From positions 1-64,000 of the forward strand of contig JAGVNU010000070.1 in assembly GCA_020053105.1 (NCBI GenBank): 64,000 nucleotides of DNA, written 5' to 3'. A model generated the notes under the pieces. That model was given only the letters and a program-made list of their open reading frames with translations, had not been told where the DNA came from and did no database searches. Position numbers and translations under genes: made by a program. Shown here piece by piece: positions 8,936-17,548 of the stretch; positions within the stretch are counted from its first letter, which is position 1; every line of letters begins with the position of its first letter. Origin of the DNA: Thermodesulfovibrionia bacterium (GTDB taxonomy: Bacteria > Nitrospirota > Thermodesulfovibrionia > UBA6902).

Positions 8936-9502
8936 TCATTTTTCCTCAATACGCCTTAGCACAGCTTCCCATATTTCAGTCAGGCCCAGGCGTTTCGCCC
9001 ATTCCGAGATGTATTCCCTGTCTACCGCATCCCCGCTGATTTTCAGTATCCCGGTAATGTCCCGCAGGTGTTTCTCAGACCCGCCCTCCCTGTAGTATTC
9101 CATCTTTTTGATTATCACGTCTTCAGCAGACGCAAAATTTGCCTGATATGATTCCGCGGGATATATCTTCTGTATCCGGCTGAAACGGCTGTTGTCAAAC
9201 GGGGTGTCCTGCTTTACTATGACGTCAACCTTAAGTCCGGAAGATGGATGGATAATATTAAACTGCCAGTGATGGCGTATTGCCTCCCTCATCATATCCT
9301 CACTTATGTAATATTCATCATCAGGGAAGGCCTTGAGAAGACCGGTTATATGATGTTCTTCTATAGCAGCAACGATATCAATATCATTAGTCATGCGGGG
9401 CTCTCCGTATGCCATGGAGGCAACAGAGCCGGTTACGAGGTACGGGATATTTAAACTTTCAAATATCTCTACAACTTTTTGAAGAAGATCAAACGGTCCC
9501 AT
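8936..9502 (-). CDS. Nucleotidyltransferase-fold protein
   Basis: The start is taken at 9502 (MGPFDLLQKVVEIFES) because an AGAAGG site lies just upstream, giving 188 residues. The core motif VTGSVASMAYGEPRMTNDIDIV contains the GS...D-x-D signature of the minimal nucleotidyltransferase/AbiEii-like fold. VDVIVKQD supplies a third acidic residue, and the later helices (AEDVIIKKMEYY) fit the family. It overlaps the upstream partner gene by 14 bases, so the two are co-translated. Such pairs are often toxin-antitoxin-like or accessory modules; an actual substrate is not evident. Confidence 0.75.
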   Translation of the reverse strand: MGPFDLLQKVVEIFESLNIPYLVTGSVASMAYGEPRMTNDIDIVAAIEEHHITGLLKAFPDDEYYISEDMMREAIRHHWQFNIIHPSSGLKVDVIVKQDTPFDNSRFSRIQKIYPAESYQANFASAEDVIIKKMEYYREGGSEKHLRDITGILKISGDAVDREYISEWAKRLGLTEIWEAVLRRIEEK

Positions 9503-9716
9503 GAGAAAGCCTTCTTGCAACTTCTTTTTCAAGCAATTTATCATCCCATTCCGGATGTGACTTTCTCAGGTGGGTCATCAGCATGTTCCGCGCTGAGATC
9601 CACATATTAAACCCTATACTTATCCGTTCGGCAGGTGTCTTTCTGCTTAGAACACGCGCCATCGCGTCATCCAGGATCTCTATTTGTCCTCTGTCCAGTC
9701 TTGCCTTTGAATCCAT
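9489..9716 (-). CDS. Small partner protein of the nucleotidyltransferase
   Basis: A GGAG site seven bases upstream favours the ATG at 9716, giving 75 residues (MDSKARLDRGQIEILDDAMA). The protein is helical and charged, with RKTPAERISIGFNMWISARNMLMTHLRKSHPEWDDKLLEKEVARRLSHG. Small proteins of this type, with a xxMWxxAR helix and a HPxWxxxxLxxEVARR tail, are commonly found just upstream of nucleotidyltransferase-fold genes. Its job is not known. The 14-base overlap with the next gene suggests a two-gene unit. Confidence 0.65.
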   Translation of the reverse strand: MDSKARLDRGQIEILDDAMARVLSRKTPAERISIGFNMWISARNMLMTHLRKSHPEWDDKLLEKEVARRLSHGTV

Positions 9717-9796
9717 ATGAAGCTCCAATTTGATTAACCATTATAACAAAAAGCTGTAAGACTGAGTCAGTTAAATATAAAGAGCACCTTGTTAAA

Positions 9797-9814
9797 TAAC
9801 AAATTTATTTGTTA
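9797..9814. promoter_or_regulatory. 18-bp palindrome upstream of the small diheme cytochrome gene
   Basis: TAACAAAT-TT-ATTTGTTA is a perfect dyad (8+2+8) 23 bases before the ATG at 9838. Its position and symmetry fit an operator for a dimeric regulator. It is not a canonical FNR (TTGAT...ATCAA) site. The regulator is unknown. Confidence 0.45.
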
Positions 9815-9837
9815 CATTTTAAAAGGATTATTACGCC

Positions 9838-10083
9838 ATGAAAAAACATATATTCTATTTGACCCTGATATTAATTGTCCCGCTCACCCTCTACATCCTG
9901 TCATTAAAGACAGTGGTGCCGATCCCCTCTGACGACAACCATGCGGGAATTACAGAAATAATAGGCTGCCTTGAATGCCACGCAGACGACAAGGGAAGTC
10001 CGAAAAAGAAGACGCACCCGCCCAAGGACCAATGCTTTAACTGCCACAAGGCCGATAAGAAGCCTCCTGCAGCTAAAGGATGA
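9838..10083 (+). CDS. Small membrane-anchored or periplasmic diheme cytochrome c
   Basis: The 81-residue protein has one hydrophobic N-terminal segment (residues 5-23), either a signal peptide or an uncleaved anchor. Two heme motifs follow, CLECH and CFNCH, separated by a Lys/Pro-rich linker (DDKGSPKKKTHPPKDQ). The size and motif spacing recall small electron shuttles found with multiheme chains. An AAAAGGA ribosome binding site precedes the ATG, and an 18-bp palindrome lies upstream. The next gene is unrelated, so the partner is unknown. Confidence 0.8.
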   Translation: MKKHIFYLTLILIVPLTLYILSLKTVVPIPSDDNHAGITEIIGCLECHADDKGSPKKKTHPPKDQCFNCHKADKKPPAAKG

Positions 10084-10152
10084 TCTTGATGCTCCCGTAT
10101 TGATATAGAGGGCCCGGGGCTGAAACGTGCGTAACTCCCGGACCGAAATCAT

Positions 10153-11274
10153 ATGATAGAAAACCCCTCCATAGGAAGCATACGAAACCTCCTGACCATT
10201 ACGCAGCCATCCGGCAAGGAAGTCGCTTTCAAGGTCGGCTCAATAATCAAGGCCCAGGTAATAGATATTAATGATAAAGGGGACGCGGTCCTGCGCCTGT
10301 CGGCAGCGGGCGGCGACAAGGGGAATTTACAGGGGACAGTCATCAGTGCCTATTCAGAAGTCCCTCTGACCAGAGGGCAGAATATATTCCTTGAAATACT
10401 CGGCGGCAAGAACAATATCACCATGCGCTTCATGGGCAGTTCCGACAGCGCATCGGAAGCCGTGAAGCAGAATGTCCCTGTCAAAATACTCGATATGCTT
10501 GCGCAGATATCCACTGCCCGCGCAGGCAACTCTGAATTCCAGGAGCTTTTCAATATGCTTAAATCCCTCCCGGAAAGCATAAAGACCGCAATCCCGGAGT
10601 TCAAAAGCCTGGAACAGCTGCTGCTGGATATCAAGCAGCTTGACGGCAAAGTCCTGAAGGCGTTTGTTGAGACTTCAGGTGTTGCCTTTGAGACGCGTCT
10701 GAAGATTGCTGTATCGGGTGACCCGGCATCAATTTTACAGAACCTTATGTCGCTCCAGGCAGAGGGTGATCTCAAGGCCCTTCTCCTGAGGCTGAAAGGA
10801 CTTTTAAAGGACAGGAATATTTTAGAAGCGCTGAAGCAGCCGGGCCATGACGCAGCAGAAGTGTCACGCATGGTTGAGAAGTTTATAAAAAACATTGAGC
10901 TCTTTCAGCTGACGTCAAAGTTCAACGATATGTTTTATACCTTCCTTCCGGTCCTGTGGGATGATCTGAAAGACGGCGAGTTTCTGTTTAAGAAAAACAG
11001 GGAGAAGGGTAAAGAATCTTATACCTGTGATGTCAACCTGGACCTCGAATCCATCGGGAAACTGTCCATTTCCGTGACCATACTGGACAAGTCTTTTTTT
11101 GTCACTTTCTATTCCGAACGAAATGAAGTCAACGAACTTATTAAATCACAGAAGCATGTCCTTGAGGGTAGGTTTGCCTCTCAGGGAATGACCCTGAAGG
11201 CAATAAATTTCAATCATAAAAAAACCATCCCATTTGGGAAAATTAATGATCAGGGAGTAGACGTAAAAATATAG
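10153..11274 (+). CDS. FliK-like flagellar hook-length control domain protein
   Basis: The 373-residue protein begins with a beta-rich domain ([29 protein letters not shown]). A long helical middle follows. The C-terminal segment (about residues 295-355, [20 protein letters not shown]...[16 protein letters not shown]) fits the Flg_hook/FliK C-terminal fold that talks to the FlhB export switch. The next gene encodes exactly the FlhB C-terminal domain, two bases downstream, which strengthens the call. No other flagellar gene is in the window. The pair could be a regulatory accessory of a flagellar locus elsewhere; the assignment rests on fold features and context. Confidence 0.65.
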   Translation: MIENPSIGSIRNLLTITQPSGKEVAFKVGSIIKAQVIDINDKGDAVLRLSAAGGDKGNLQGTVISAYSEVPLTRGQNIFLEILGGKNNITMRFMGSSDSASEAVKQNVPVKILDMLAQISTARAGNSEFQELFNMLKSLPESIKTAIPEFKSLEQLLLDIKQLDGKVLKAFVETSGVAFETRLKIAVSGDPASILQNLMSLQAEGDLKALLLRLKGLLKDRNILEALKQPGHDAAEVSRMVEKFIKNIELFQLTSKFNDMFYTFLPVLWDDLKDGEFLFKKNREKGKESYTCDVNLDLESIGKLSISVTILDKSFFVTFYSERNEVNELIKSQKHVLEGRFASQGMTLKAINFNHKKTIPFGKINDQGVDVKI

Positions 11275-11276
11275 CC

Positions 11277-11546
11277 ATGAAGGACAAATCCGGAAAAGCC
11301 GCGGCATTGAAATACAGGCATGGCAAAGACTCTGCCCCGAAACTTGTGGCCAAGGGCAAAGGAAAGGTCGCAGAGAAGATCATTGAGATTGCAAAGGCAC
11401 ACGGTATCCCGGTACAGGAAGACAAAGAACTCGTGGAGTTCCTCTCCATGCTTGACCTGTATCAGGAAATACCGCCTGAACTGTACAAGGCCGTCGCTGA
11501 AATCCTCGCGTTTGTGTATTCACTGAATATAAAGGTAAAAGCCTGA
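11277..11546 (+). CDS. Orphan FlhB cytoplasmic-domain (FlhX-like) protein
   Basis: The 89-residue protein matches the C-terminal part of FlhB/YscU export switches: [36 protein letters not shown], then [20 protein letters not shown]. The transmembrane part is absent, and the start sits near the position where FlhB autocleaves (NPTH), which is itself missing. Such free FlhB-C proteins are known beside FliK-like genes and can substitute for the cleaved domain. It is translationally coupled to the FliK-like gene. Confidence 0.85.
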   Translation: MKDKSGKAAALKYRHGKDSAPKLVAKGKGKVAEKIIEIAKAHGIPVQEDKELVEFLSMLDLYQEIPPELYKAVAEILAFVYSLNIKVKA

Positions 11547-11640
11547 CGGCAACTATACAGTGAACAAGCGGTGTCACACTGTCATTCCGGTTTTATAATA
11601 AAAGTATAGCACTTAGCATCCCGCTTTATTTATAGTATAT

Positions 11641-12174
11641 GTGCTTGGTCCTCACATGAAAACATTAAGGAAACTTAAAGGCTTAAGGCCCACAACAGCG
11701 AAAGTCAGGGAGGCCCTGTTTGACATATTGCGGGTCAGGATGGAGAATGCCCGGTTTCTCGACTTATACGCGGGAACAGGCGCAGTGGGAATTAACGCGT
11801 TGAATGAAGGGGCTGCTGAGGTTGTCTTCGTTGAGGATAATAAAGGGCATATAAGAAAAATACATGAGCTTCTGGAAAAACACCATATCAGTGAGAGGGC
11901 CGATATTACAAACCAGAAAGCCATAGCATTTATTAACCGGGCGGATCTGCAGGATTTGACCTTTGATATAATATTTCTGGACCCGCCGTATCACACAGAT
12001 GAAATAATAAATGCGCTCGCTGCAATCGGCAGGTCCTCCATAATAAAGCAGAACGGGATCGTTATTGCAGAGCATTTTACGAAAAAAATATTACCTGACA
12101 GATTCGACAGGCTGTATAAGGTAAAAACCTATACTTACGGTGATTCGGTACTCAGTCTTTTTGAGGCTGAATGA
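11641..12174 (+). CDS. rsmD: 16S rRNA (guanine966-N2)-methyltransferase
   Basis: The enzyme methylates G966 of 16S rRNA using S-adenosylmethionine. Visible motifs are RPTTAKVREALFDIL, the SAM-binding FLDLYAGTGAVGINAL and the catalytic IIFLDPPYHTDEI. The frame opens with GTG at 11641; an ATG at 11656 is an alternative start. The usual RVIAGxxKGRxL opening is shortened, but the methyltransferase core is complete (177 residues). The gene precedes coaD, the standard rsmD-coaD pairing. Confidence 0.93.
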   Translation: MLGPHMKTLRKLKGLRPTTAKVREALFDILRVRMENARFLDLYAGTGAVGINALNEGAAEVVFVEDNKGHIRKIHELLEKHHISERADITNQKAIAFINRADLQDLTFDIIFLDPPYHTDEIINALAAIGRSSIIKQNGIVIAEHFTKKILPDRFDRLYKVKTYTYGDSVLSLFEAE

Positions 12175-12254
12175 TTTTAATAAACCAGTGATATAATGAC
12201 TTGGACAATTGACATCCGGGTCCTTGCTAAAAAAGAAAGGGGATAATCAGCCAA

Positions 12255-12761
12255 ATGAAACGCTCACAAAATACAATTGCAATATATCCCGGCACCTTTG
12301 ATCCTGTTACCAACGGTCACATAGATCTGGTCACCAGGACACTTAAGATATTTGATGAAGTTATAATCGCCGTTGCGCCGAGTCAGAAGAAGCAGCCTTT
12401 ATTTACAGTTGAGGAAAGGATAGCGCTGATCAGGAAGTCTATAAGATATATAAAAGGGGCCAGGGCGGACGCCTTCAACAGTCTGCTGGTTGATTACGCG
12501 GCGGGCATGAAGAGTGTGGCAATCATCAGGGGGCTAAGGGCCATTTCGGATTTTGAATATGAACTCCAGATGGCCCTTATGAACAGGCGTATTAACTTGA
12601 ATATTGAAGCTGTCTTTTTGATGCCAAGTGAAGAGTATACATTCCTTTCGTCGACCCTCGTAAAAGAGGTCGCTTCATTCGGGGGCTCTGTAAAGGGGCT
12701 TGTGCCGGAAGCGGTTGAAACGGCGCTTAAAGAAAAATTTATAATTCATAATCCAAAATGA
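12255..12761 (+). CDS. coaD: Phosphopantetheine adenylyltransferase
   Basis: The 168-residue enzyme transfers AMP to 4'-phosphopantetheine, the fourth step of coenzyme A synthesis. The nucleotidyltransferase signature is at residues 10-22 (YPGTFDPVTNGHI, containing the T/HxGH element). Conserved RGLRAISDFEYELQMA and STLVKEVASFGGSV segments follow. Length is normal. It lies 80 bases after rsmD, and its stop overlaps the start of a DUF4258 gene (ATGA). Confidence 0.97.
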   Translation: MKRSQNTIAIYPGTFDPVTNGHIDLVTRTLKIFDEVIIAVAPSQKKQPLFTVEERIALIRKSIRYIKGARADAFNSLLVDYAAGMKSVAIIRGLRAISDFEYELQMALMNRRINLNIEAVFLMPSEEYTFLSSTLVKEVASFGGSVKGLVPEAVETALKEKFIIHNPK

Positions 12762-13066
12762 AAACAATTGAGCAAATCTGCCGGCAATTAATATCCGGAC
12801 AGTTTGAATTTTCCCGCCATGCTTTCAAACGCTCAATCGAGCGGAATATCAGCGAACTGGAAATACGTGAAATCGGGAATCATGTTAAAATTATTGAAGA
12901 GTATCCTGATGACAAATATTCGCCGAGCTGCTTACTATTGGGATTTACTCAAAACAGACGTCCGTTGCACCTTCAGATATCAGTTGAAGATTCTGAATAT
13001 CTGAAGATAATTACTATTTATGAACCGGACGAGACGAAATGGATCAATTACGAAAAAAGGAGATAA
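12758..13066 (+). CDS. DUF4258 protein, putative toxin of a toxin-antitoxin pair
   Basis: The 102-residue protein shows the DUF4258 pattern: FSRHAFKRSIERNIS near the start, then IIEEYPDDKYSPSCLLLGF, and a closing IITIYEPDETKW. The family has a RelE/BrnT-like fold and usually pairs with a small zinc-finger protein. It overlaps the coaD stop codon and is followed four bases later by a YgiT-type finger gene. Toxicity is inferred from family context. Confidence 0.8.
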   Translation: MKTIEQICRQLISGQFEFSRHAFKRSIERNISELEIREIGNHVKIIEEYPDDKYSPSCLLLGFTQNRRPLHLQISVEDSEYLKIITIYEPDETKWINYEKRR

Positions 13067-13070
13067 TATA

Positions 13071-13301
13071 ATGTTTCACTGTCATGTATGCGGCTCTACA
13101 GAAGCAAAAGAAGGGTCTGTAAACGAGGTCTTCCAGATTGACGGCAAACCTGTCCTCGTTGAACATATCCCTGCAACAATCTGCTCAAGATGCAGCGAGC
13201 CTGTTTTCAGCCGGGATACGACCGAAAAGATTCGTCGTATGGTACACGGGGAAGCAAAACCCGAAAAGACCATCAGTATGGACGTCTTTGCGTTTGTATA
13301 A
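13071..13301 (+). CDS. YgiT-type zinc-finger protein, putative antitoxin
   Basis: The start at 13071 is chosen because an AAGGAGAT site precedes it. The 76-residue product begins MFHCHVCGSTEAKEG and has a second pair of cysteines (TICSRCSEPVFS), forming the four-Cys finger of MqsA/YgiT-type antitoxins. The C-terminal helix-turn-helix of full MqsA is absent. It follows the DUF4258 gene directly, the usual toxin-first order of this family. Confidence 0.85.
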   Translation: MFHCHVCGSTEAKEGSVNEVFQIDGKPVLVEHIPATICSRCSEPVFSRDTTEKIRRMVHGEAKPEKTISMDVFAFV

Positions 13302-13338
13302 CCTGCCTTTACCGGAACAGTGTGTGAGACAGGTAATC

Positions 13339-13349
13339 AACTACGTCAG
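13339..13349. repeat. Left 11-bp direct repeat flanking the TPR-PIN island
   Basis: AACTACGTCAG occurs here and again at 17428-17438, just outside each end of the AT-rich 1,279-aa gene. The spacing defines an island of about 4.1 kb. An 11-bp exact match this close to both ends is unlikely by chance but not decisive. Confidence 0.4.
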
Positions 13350-13526
13350 ATAAGTCGTTTTATGTGTCTCAAAAGTCCGTTTTTCTACACCATTCCTTCC
13401 GATTTTCCACGCTTCCATACATTGGATCTTCGGCACGTCCACACATAGGCACTCTTTCCCCTTGCCGTTTATTCTTCATTTGATTAGAATTAAGCGGTTG
13501 GATTGTCGAAGCGGATAGAATCAATT

Positions 13527-16500
13527 ATGGGGATAGAAGAAATAATACTTAATATTTTGCTTTCGCTATTAACAAATGGGATCGCTACGCTTGCAGATAG
13601 ATATGATGATGAAAAAAGGAAAGAGTTTGATGAACTTAAGAAGCATTTAAAAGAGGGCAATATTCTTCAAGCGATTACAGTTAAATCACTGAAAGAAATT
13701 AAGGTTGAATCAAAAGAAGTTGATCAACTTAAGATATTAGTAAATGGCGATGTTTTCAATAAAAAGCTTGCTAATATAATATCAAGCCCGTCCCCTGAAA
13801 ATGAAACTATCAAATTTATCGTTACAGAAGTCAAAAAGTACTGTAATTTTTCAGAAGATAAAACGCTAACAATAGAACCGCATATTGCTCACTTTGTAAC
13901 GGAGATTTATAAAGGAATTCTACATAATCCCATCTTAGCACCTTTTTTAATCATAAAACGAATTGACGAATCAATAGAAATTTCACAACAAGAACATAAA
14001 GATCAAAAAGAATTACTGGAAAAGATTTACCAAAAAGTTGATCAAGTAAAAGCAGACTTAAATGAACATAATAATACACGTCGTGATATTACATTTCAAC
14101 CAATTGATACTAGACAAATATTTCCTGACACAGCCCATATAGATAATCCGCAAATTGATTCACGAGTTGGGAGACTTTTACAAAATGAATTAGAAAAAAC
14201 CTTAGATAAGCTCAACAGTTTCTTTAAAACTCGGACTGATGAGATAAAACAAATACAAAAAGATAGAGACTTCAGGAAAGCGATCAAGCTTTATGAATCG
14301 CTACTTGCCGAAGCAGACGATAAAATTGATACAGAATCAATCTTAGGGATTTATGCAGATTGCGCATTGTGTTCCATAAACATCGACGATTTTGAAGCTG
14401 CTAACGAATGGCTTAATAAGGCAGAGGGAATCTCCACAACTGATAAAAGGGTATTAGCAATAAGAGGGCTATTTCATTATGAGTCAGGCGATAACAATAA
14501 AAGCAGGGGATATTCGGAAGCATCTTTGTCTGCAGATAAGTTTTACCATCTGGCACTGATACTATTGACAGGCCTTGAATTAGAATCTGGCATAGAAGGA
14601 AAAACTTTACTTAATAAATATTTTTTAGATGATCAAGACAATCTAAAAAAAGGTTTCAAAGAAGAACATCTCGCAGTCATTTATCGGACTATCGGACAAT
14701 GCTATTTAAGAGATAATTTATTTGATAATGCAATCACTTTTTTTCAAGAATCGTTATCTCAGGATGCCTTTGATGATGCAACTCTCTCACTAATAGGATT
14801 TGCTTATCTTAAAAAGGTAATCGGGGTGGATACTACCACTGTTCACTTCTACGAAAAGTTAGATGATAAAGAAGAACACTTAATAAAATCTGCAATTAGC
14901 TATTTCAATAGATCATTAGAAGTTGCCGCACGCTATCAGAACATAAAACACCACATCTCAACCCGTGCCAATCTCTCTGTATGCTATATGCTCTTAGGGC
15001 AATATGATAACGCATATGATATTGCTGAAATCTCGAACATAGCCCAGAGCGAGCATGAGGAGTTGATTAAGAGCAAAGCTGCGGCGGCTTATTATAAGGG
15101 CTCTTTTACAGAAGCAGTTGAGTTACTTTCAAAAGTAAAAGATTTTACATGCCAAGACATTATTAATGAAGTTATATCTCTTTTACATTCAAATAAAGAT
15201 GGCAAAGAGAAAGAAGCTTTAGATTTATTAAATACTTTCTTAGGAAAATCGACTATCAGTACTGAGGACATTGCACAAATAAATTGTCTAAAGCTTGAAA
15301 TATTACTGTATTTAAAAGATAAGGACGGCGCATTAAAAGTATTACGTGACTTGGATGCTTCCCGCCTTCCCATCTGGCAAAAAGAGGCCGCAACAGGAGA
15401 TCATTACGACGCATTTTCAGATCATGAAAAAGCCGATATTCATTATCAGAATGCATTGAGTCAAAATGACATAATCGTTCCAGCGAAAATATATATTGCT
15501 TATTATTATTTCCAAAGAAATGAATATGAACTTTGTTACAACATTTGTTCTTCTATCCCTCTAAACAAGATTAAGACCAATTTAGAGATTTTCCAGAGAC
15601 TTCTTTATATGGCAGTGATTTCTTCATTTAAACTATCGAAGCTTAAGGAATGCCGGGAATTTATAATTTTTGGACAACAGCAAAATGTTAAGGATGTTTA
15701 CTTAAATGAAGCGTCTGCATCTATATTCTTGCAGGACGATGATCTTGAAGATGCTCAAGATGAACTAAAAACTGTATTAGGAAAACGTAGTAAGGACAAA
15801 AATGTTGATGTCCTGATCGATCTCGGTTCCGTTTCACTGATGTTAGGCGATGTAAAAACATCTATAAGCTATTTTGAGCAAGCCGAGAAATTACCAGCAT
15901 TTTACAGTAATTCACAGAGTGTGATTAATTACGTAGTAGCACTTGTAATTATAGGCGATAGAATCGAGGCAAAGCGGATATTCCAAAAGTCTGTAGAATA
16001 TAAATTTGATAACAGAGATGATAGTATTCATAGGTTTGCTCCTGTTTTTTATTTAAGAGAAAACAAGTCCGATCTGTTAGCCAAATATGCTGTCGAGTTT
16101 AATAATAAACACGGTGATACCGAATGGTTATGGAAAAAGGACATAAAAAAATATGAAGAAGAACTGAAAAGTATATTCAGTGAATCAATAAGACGATCCC
16201 AAGAAATCCGGAACTTATACACTGATAAATCAATACCACTTGTATTTTTGCCACTGCTAACAGGGAAAAAAGAAATTATTCACCTGTGGCGATTTAATAG
16301 AGAATATGGGCTGCCATTAATTATAGAATCAGGTAATCCTAACGAGCTTTCTCAAGAGATATCATCCCTGACTAATAAGAAATCAGTTCTTCTTGACTAT
16401 ACGGCTTTACTTGTTCTGATGGAGATAGGCAAAGAATACTATTGGATACTCGATAAACTATTTGATGAAATACTTATATATAGGCCAATGTATTTGAACA

Positions 16501-17366
16501 TGTTGAACGAGTTGTTGATAGAAGAACATGCAGGATTAAGAGAAACAATTAACTACTTATCTGCAACCAAGAAAGTTAAATTCTTAAAACGGCTTACCTT
16601 GCCATCATCAGAGATTGAAGGTAAGAATTTAACTCATATAATTCCAGCTTTTTATATTGAGTTTTTCAATATTGCCCAAAAGACTGGACTTCCTTTAATA
16701 ATAGGTGAATCAAGGCTTAGAGGTTTTATAAATAATTTCGGTATCAAATCAAGCGGCATAAGGTCGTTACTGGAATATGCAAAAAATACAAAAATAATCA
16801 GCGAAGCAGAGATAAGCAGTGCAATAATAAATTTAATAAAAAAAGACTGTCAGTTCATTTCATTTAATCGTGAAACTTTAGATTATTTATTTAACAACTA
16901 TAAAGAAAAAGACTTTGAATTAATATTCGAGAAACTTAGCAACCAAGTATTTTTACCACATTCAGAACTGGAAACATTTTTCAACGTATACCTTGGTTTT
17001 ATTCTAAAATGTAAACAGTCAGGGATTGCCGGGACTAACCTTAACTACTTTATTGAAAAAACCATTAATGATGTAAAACGATTAACCGGTAACGCATTAG
17101 TCTTCAATAGTCTCCCATTCTGTAATAAAAATAATTTTTTAACTGACATGAATAAAATTAACCTTATTTGTTTAGGATATATTTATCAGCTTTTATTATT
17201 AATTGATTCATTGAAAATTACTGCTCATTTAAAGGACGGATTTATTGACATTGTGAGAAAGAATGCTAATTTAGCTTATTGGTATGAGAAAAAACATAAG
17301 AATATTCCAATTATTAAGTTTATTTTTGACTCTGCTAAATGTAGCATGTTGCAAAAAAAGATATGA
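13527..17366 (+). CDS. Large TPR protein with PIN-like C-terminal region (candidate defence gene)
   Basis: From the ATG at 13527 the product has 1,279 residues; a TTG at 13503 is an alternative start. The N-terminus is a hydrophobic helix (IEEIILNILLSLLTNGIATL) and a charged region ending in a coiled coil (about residues 155-190, SQQEHKDQKELLEKIYQKVD). Residues ~230-900 are degenerate tetratricopeptide repeats. The last ~330 residues look PIN-like: KKSVLLDYTALLVLMEIG near 955 gives a first acidic strand, NELLIEEHAG follows, and LPLIIGESRLRGF near 1,055 sits where PIN folds place their later acidic residues. The gene is much more AT-rich than its neighbours, stands alone, and is bracketed by 11-bp direct repeats. 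A sensor-plus-nuclease immunity protein is a hypothesis; the PIN call needs structure prediction. Confidence 0.6.
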   Translation: MGIEEIILNILLSLLTNGIATLADRYDDEKRKEFDELKKHLKEGNILQAITVKSLKEIKVESKEVDQLKILVNGDVFNKKLANIISSPSPENETIKFIVTEVKKYCNFSEDKTLTIEPHIAHFVTEIYKGILHNPILAPFLIIKRIDESIEISQQEHKDQKELLEKIYQKVDQVKADLNEHNNTRRDITFQPIDTRQIFPDTAHIDNPQIDSRVGRLLQNELEKTLDKLNSFFKTRTDEIKQIQKDRDFRKAIKLYESLLAEADDKIDTESILGIYADCALCSINIDDFEAANEWLNKAEGISTTDKRVLAIRGLFHYESGDNNKSRGYSEASLSADKFYHLALILLTGLELESGIEGKTLLNKYFLDDQDNLKKGFKEEHLAVIYRTIGQCYLRDNLFDNAITFFQESLSQDAFDDATLSLIGFAYLKKVIGVDTTTVHFYEKLDDKEEHLIKSAISYFNRSLEVAARYQNIKHHISTRANLSVCYMLLGQYDNAYDIAEISNIAQSEHEELIKSKAAAAYYKGSFTEAVELLSKVKDFTCQDIINEVISLLHSNKDGKEKEALDLLNTFLGKSTISTEDIAQINCLKLEILLYLKDKDGALKVLRDLDASRLPIWQKEAATGDHYDAFSDHEKADIHYQNALSQNDIIVPAKIYIAYYYFQRNEYELCYNICSSIPLNKIKTNLEIFQRLLYMAVISSFKLSKLKECREFIIFGQQQNVKDVYLNEASASIFLQDDDLEDAQDELKTVLGKRSKDKNVDVLIDLGSVSLMLGDVKTSISYFEQAEKLPAFYSNSQSVINYVVALVIIGDRIEAKRIFQKSVEYKFDNRDDSIHRFAPVFYLRENKSDLLAKYAVEFNNKHGDTEWLWKKDIKKYEEELKSIFSESIRRSQEIRNLYTDKSIPLVFLPLLTGKKEIIHLWRFNREYGLPLIIESGNPNELSQEISSLTNKKSVLLDYTALLVLMEIGKEYYWILDKLFDEILIYRPMYLNMLNELLIEEHAGLRETINYLSATKKVKFLKRLTLPSSEIEGKNLTHIIPAFYIEFFNIAQKTGLPLIIGESRLRGFINNFGIKSSGIRSLLEYAKNTKIISEAEISSAIINLIKKDCQFISFNRETLDYLFNNYKEKDFELIFEKLSNQVFLPHSELETFFNVYLGFILKCKQSGIAGTNLNYFIEKTINDVKRLTGNALVFNSLPFCNKNNFLTDMNKINLICLGYIYQLLLLIDSLKITAHLKDGFIDIVRKNANLAYWYEKKHKNIPIIKFIFDSAKCSMLQKKI

Positions 17367-17427
17367 TGTCATATCGCTGTGATTACAAATAGACAAGAGA
17401 AGGATTGATATTGTGAGCATTTTAAAT

Positions 17428-17438
17428 AACTACGTCAG
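17428..17438. repeat. Right 11-bp direct repeat flanking the TPR-PIN island
   Basis: Second copy of AACTACGTCAG, 62 bases after the stop of the large TPR gene. See the left copy at 13339. It is compatible with a target-site or attachment-site duplication. Confidence 0.4.
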
Positions 17439-17548
17439 TCTATTATTCAAAGGCTGACCGTCTTATCTATGCTTTCTACGAAAGATAATCAGGATTACCT
17501 GATCAAATAATCAATAAAACACATTAACAATGACTATCGGCTTTTTAC

